DNA from: Planktosalinus lacus
GTDB taxonomy: Bacteria > Bacteroidota > Bacteroidia > Flavobacteriales > Flavobacteriaceae
Length of the DNA stretch: 64,000 nt
Assembly: GCF_014640155.1 (NCBI RefSeq)
Contig: NZ_BMGK01000003.1
Span: forward strand, 62,001 to 126,000
Direction: 5' to 3'
Shown here in pieces: positions 62,895 to 64,000 of the stretch (position 1 is the first letter of the stretch; each line of letters begins with the position of its first letter). The notes below the pieces were generated by a model, which ran no database searches, was not told where the DNA came from, and saw nothing but the letters and a program-made list of their open reading frames with translations. The translations under genes and the position numbers were made by a program.

Positions 62895-63650
62895 ATGTCT
62901 GAACAACCTTACGTAAAACAACAAATCAACAACCATATCGCCACGATAGAATTTTTCCATCCGGCGCATAACAGCTTGCCGGGTGATTTGCTGGCTCAAC
63001 TGGCCGAAACAATTACCAAGGCCGGTCAAAACGATGAAGTGAAAGTCATCATAATGCAAAGCGGTGGTGACCGCACTTTTTGTGCAGGTGCCAGCTTTAC
63101 AGAACTCATTTCCATCAATGATGATAAAACCGGTGAAATCTTTTTCAGTGGCTTTGCCAATGTGATTAATGCGATGCGCAAGTGTCCTAAATTTATTATC
63201 GGCCGCATTCAAGGTAAAACTGTTGGTGGAGGTGTTGGCCTAGCTTCGGCAGTAGATTATTGTATGGCTACTAAATATGCTTCCATCAAGCTCAGCGAAC
63301 TTAATATAGGTATTGGGCCGTTTGTTGTAGGTCCTGCGGTGGAGCGCAAACTCGACCTCAGCGGATTTTCACAAATCGCCATTGATGCCAATTCTTTTTA
63401 CGATGCTGAATGGGCACGAAATAAAGGGCTTTATATGAAGGTATTTGAAGATGTGGAAAGTCTGGATGAAGCTGTTCAGGCTTTCGCCGAAAACCTTTGC
63501 ACTTACAACCCAGAAGCCATGACAGAAATGAAAAAAGTCTTCTGGGCCGGTACTGAAAACTGGGATGAATTACTGAAAGAACGGGCGAAGATTAGTGGGA
63601 GATTGGTCTTGAGTGCGTTTACTAAGAAGAAGTTGGAGAGTTATAAGTAG
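62895..63650 (+). CDS. Enoyl-CoA hydratase/isomerase family protein, probable PaaF-like
   Basis: A 251-residue crotonase-fold protein. The oxyanion segments are TFCAGASFTELISI and GRIQGKTVGGGVGLASAVDY; the Glu in LSELNIGIGPFVVGP fits a hydratase. In this pathway a 2,3-dehydroadipyl-CoA hydratase (PaaF) is required and is the most economical role. It starts 14 bases after paaZ. Certain assignment between PaaF and a second isomerase is not possible from sequence alone. Confidence 0.82.
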   Translation: MSEQPYVKQQINNHIATIEFFHPAHNSLPGDLLAQLAETITKAGQNDEVKVIIMQSGGDRTFCAGASFTELISINDDKTGEIFFSGFANVINAMRKCPKFIIGRIQGKTVGGGVGLASAVDYCMATKYASIKLSELNIGIGPFVVGPAVERKLDLSGFSQIAIDANSFYDAEWARNKGLYMKVFEDVESLDEAVQAFAENLCTYNPEAMTEMKKVFWAGTENWDELLKERAKISGRLVLSAFTKKKLESYK

Positions 63651-63674
63651 ATTTAATCAAATTTAATACAGAGC

Positions 63675-63692
63675 TTCCCGCCTTTGCGGGAA
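63675..63692. repeat. Small palindrome in the spacer before paaY
   Basis: TTCCCGC-CTTT-GCGGGAA, a perfect 7-bp stem. It could be a short attenuator or another dispersed palindrome. Confidence 0.5.
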
Positions 63693-63700
63693 TTGGGCTT

Positions 63701-64000
63701 ATGATTTATAGTTTCAAAGGACATATTCCCGTAATTCACGAAAGCAGCTTCGTGCATCCATTAGCAGCTGTCACCGGCAATGTGATTATTGGTGAAAACT
63801 GCTATATCGGACCGGGGGCTGCCATTCGCGGTGACTGGGGCGAGATAGTTCTGGAAGATGGCGTCAATGTTCAGGAAAACTGTACGGTGCATATGTTTCC
63901 GGGAAAATCGATTGTGTTGAGGGAAAGTGCACACATTGGTCACGGAGCAATCATCCATGGCGCCAACATTGGCCGAAATGTTTTGGTGGGAATGAACACC
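63701..64000 (+). CDS. paaY: PaaY-like hexapeptide-repeat protein (gamma-carbonic anhydrase fold), 3' end outside window
   Basis: 100 codons to the window edge, in frame throughout. The start MIYSFKGHIPVIHESSFVHP and repeated hexapeptides (NVIIGEN, YIGPGAAIRGDWG, HIGHGAIIHGANIG) give a left-handed beta-helix. His residues of the metal site are in HMF and HIGHG. PaaY-type proteins act as thioesterases or accessory proteins in this pathway. It continues the paa operon. Confidence 0.88.
   Translation, partial: MIYSFKGHIPVIHESSFVHPLAAVTGNVIIGENCYIGPGAAIRGDWGEIVLEDGVNVQENCTVHMFPGKSIVLRESAHIGHGAIIHGANIGRNVLVGMNT

Overview
The window looks like chromosome of a Flavobacteriaceae-type member of the Bacteroidota. 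The DNA is A+T rich. Shine-Dalgarno sites are mostly absent. Several genes are preceded by the Bacteroidota promoter pattern TTTG / TAnnTTTG (for example before alaS and the paa operon). The gene content also fits: GSCFA, DUF4230, OMP_b-brl_3-type barrels, SusD-free TonB-style plugs, CPXCG proteins and TPR histidine kinases. No rRNA or CRISPR array was seen. The only intact tRNA is an initiator tRNA-fMet.

Layout. 1-7,011: the end of an ABC-F ATPase gene, then a tripartite RND efflux operon (adaptor, pump, TolC-like channel) and a small CPXCG zinc-ribbon-like protein. 7,015-9,081: an AsmA-like envelope protein built from a visible internal duplication. 9,339-22,976: a 13.6-kb integrative element inserted in the 3' end of the initiator tRNA gene. 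It is bounded by a 24-bp direct repeat (one mismatch), with a second exact 22-bp repeat just inside each end. 23,250-50,206: ordinary chromosome, with fhs, ykvA-like, wrbA, a SYLF protein, rhlE, era, der, two outer-membrane barrels, an S9 peptidase, a MerR regulator, an M23 peptidase, alaS, a GSCFA protein, lipoproteins and a TPR histidine kinase/response-regulator pair. 50,229-64,000: a phenylacetate degradation locus (tetR-paaEABCDGHI...J...Z, an enoyl-CoA hydratase, paaY), which runs off the right edge.

The integrative element carries a tyrosine integrase, an excisionase-like HTH protein, a RepA-like ATPase and two small unknown proteins. A SRAP (HMCES/YedK-like) protein follows, sitting between two similar GCAACG-rich non-coding blocks. 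Next come a single-chain restriction-methylase and a run of genes in which four of five proteins carry HEPN-type Rx4-6H motifs, one of them a recognisable Abi_2 protein. Scraps of a second copy of the restriction-methylase 3' end and of one HEPN gene 3' end lie on either side of the abi gene, so the cargo has been turned over by recombination. I see no relaxase, conjugation or phage structural gene. The element is therefore best described as a small mobilizable or satellite-like defence island.

In the phenylacetate locus a TetR-family regulator precedes paaE. A perfect inverted repeat (AACTAAC-N4-GTTAGTT) lies inside the paaE promoter and overlaps its -7 box, which is the expected place for a PaaR-like operator. 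PaaABCDE make the ring epoxidase, PaaG isomerises the epoxide, PaaZ opens the ring, and PaaH, PaaJ and an enoyl-CoA hydratase do the beta-oxidation. PaaI and PaaY are accessory. Four of the spacers in this operon carry related stem-loop sequences, and a RHH/MazF toxin-antitoxin pair sits between paaJ and paaZ.
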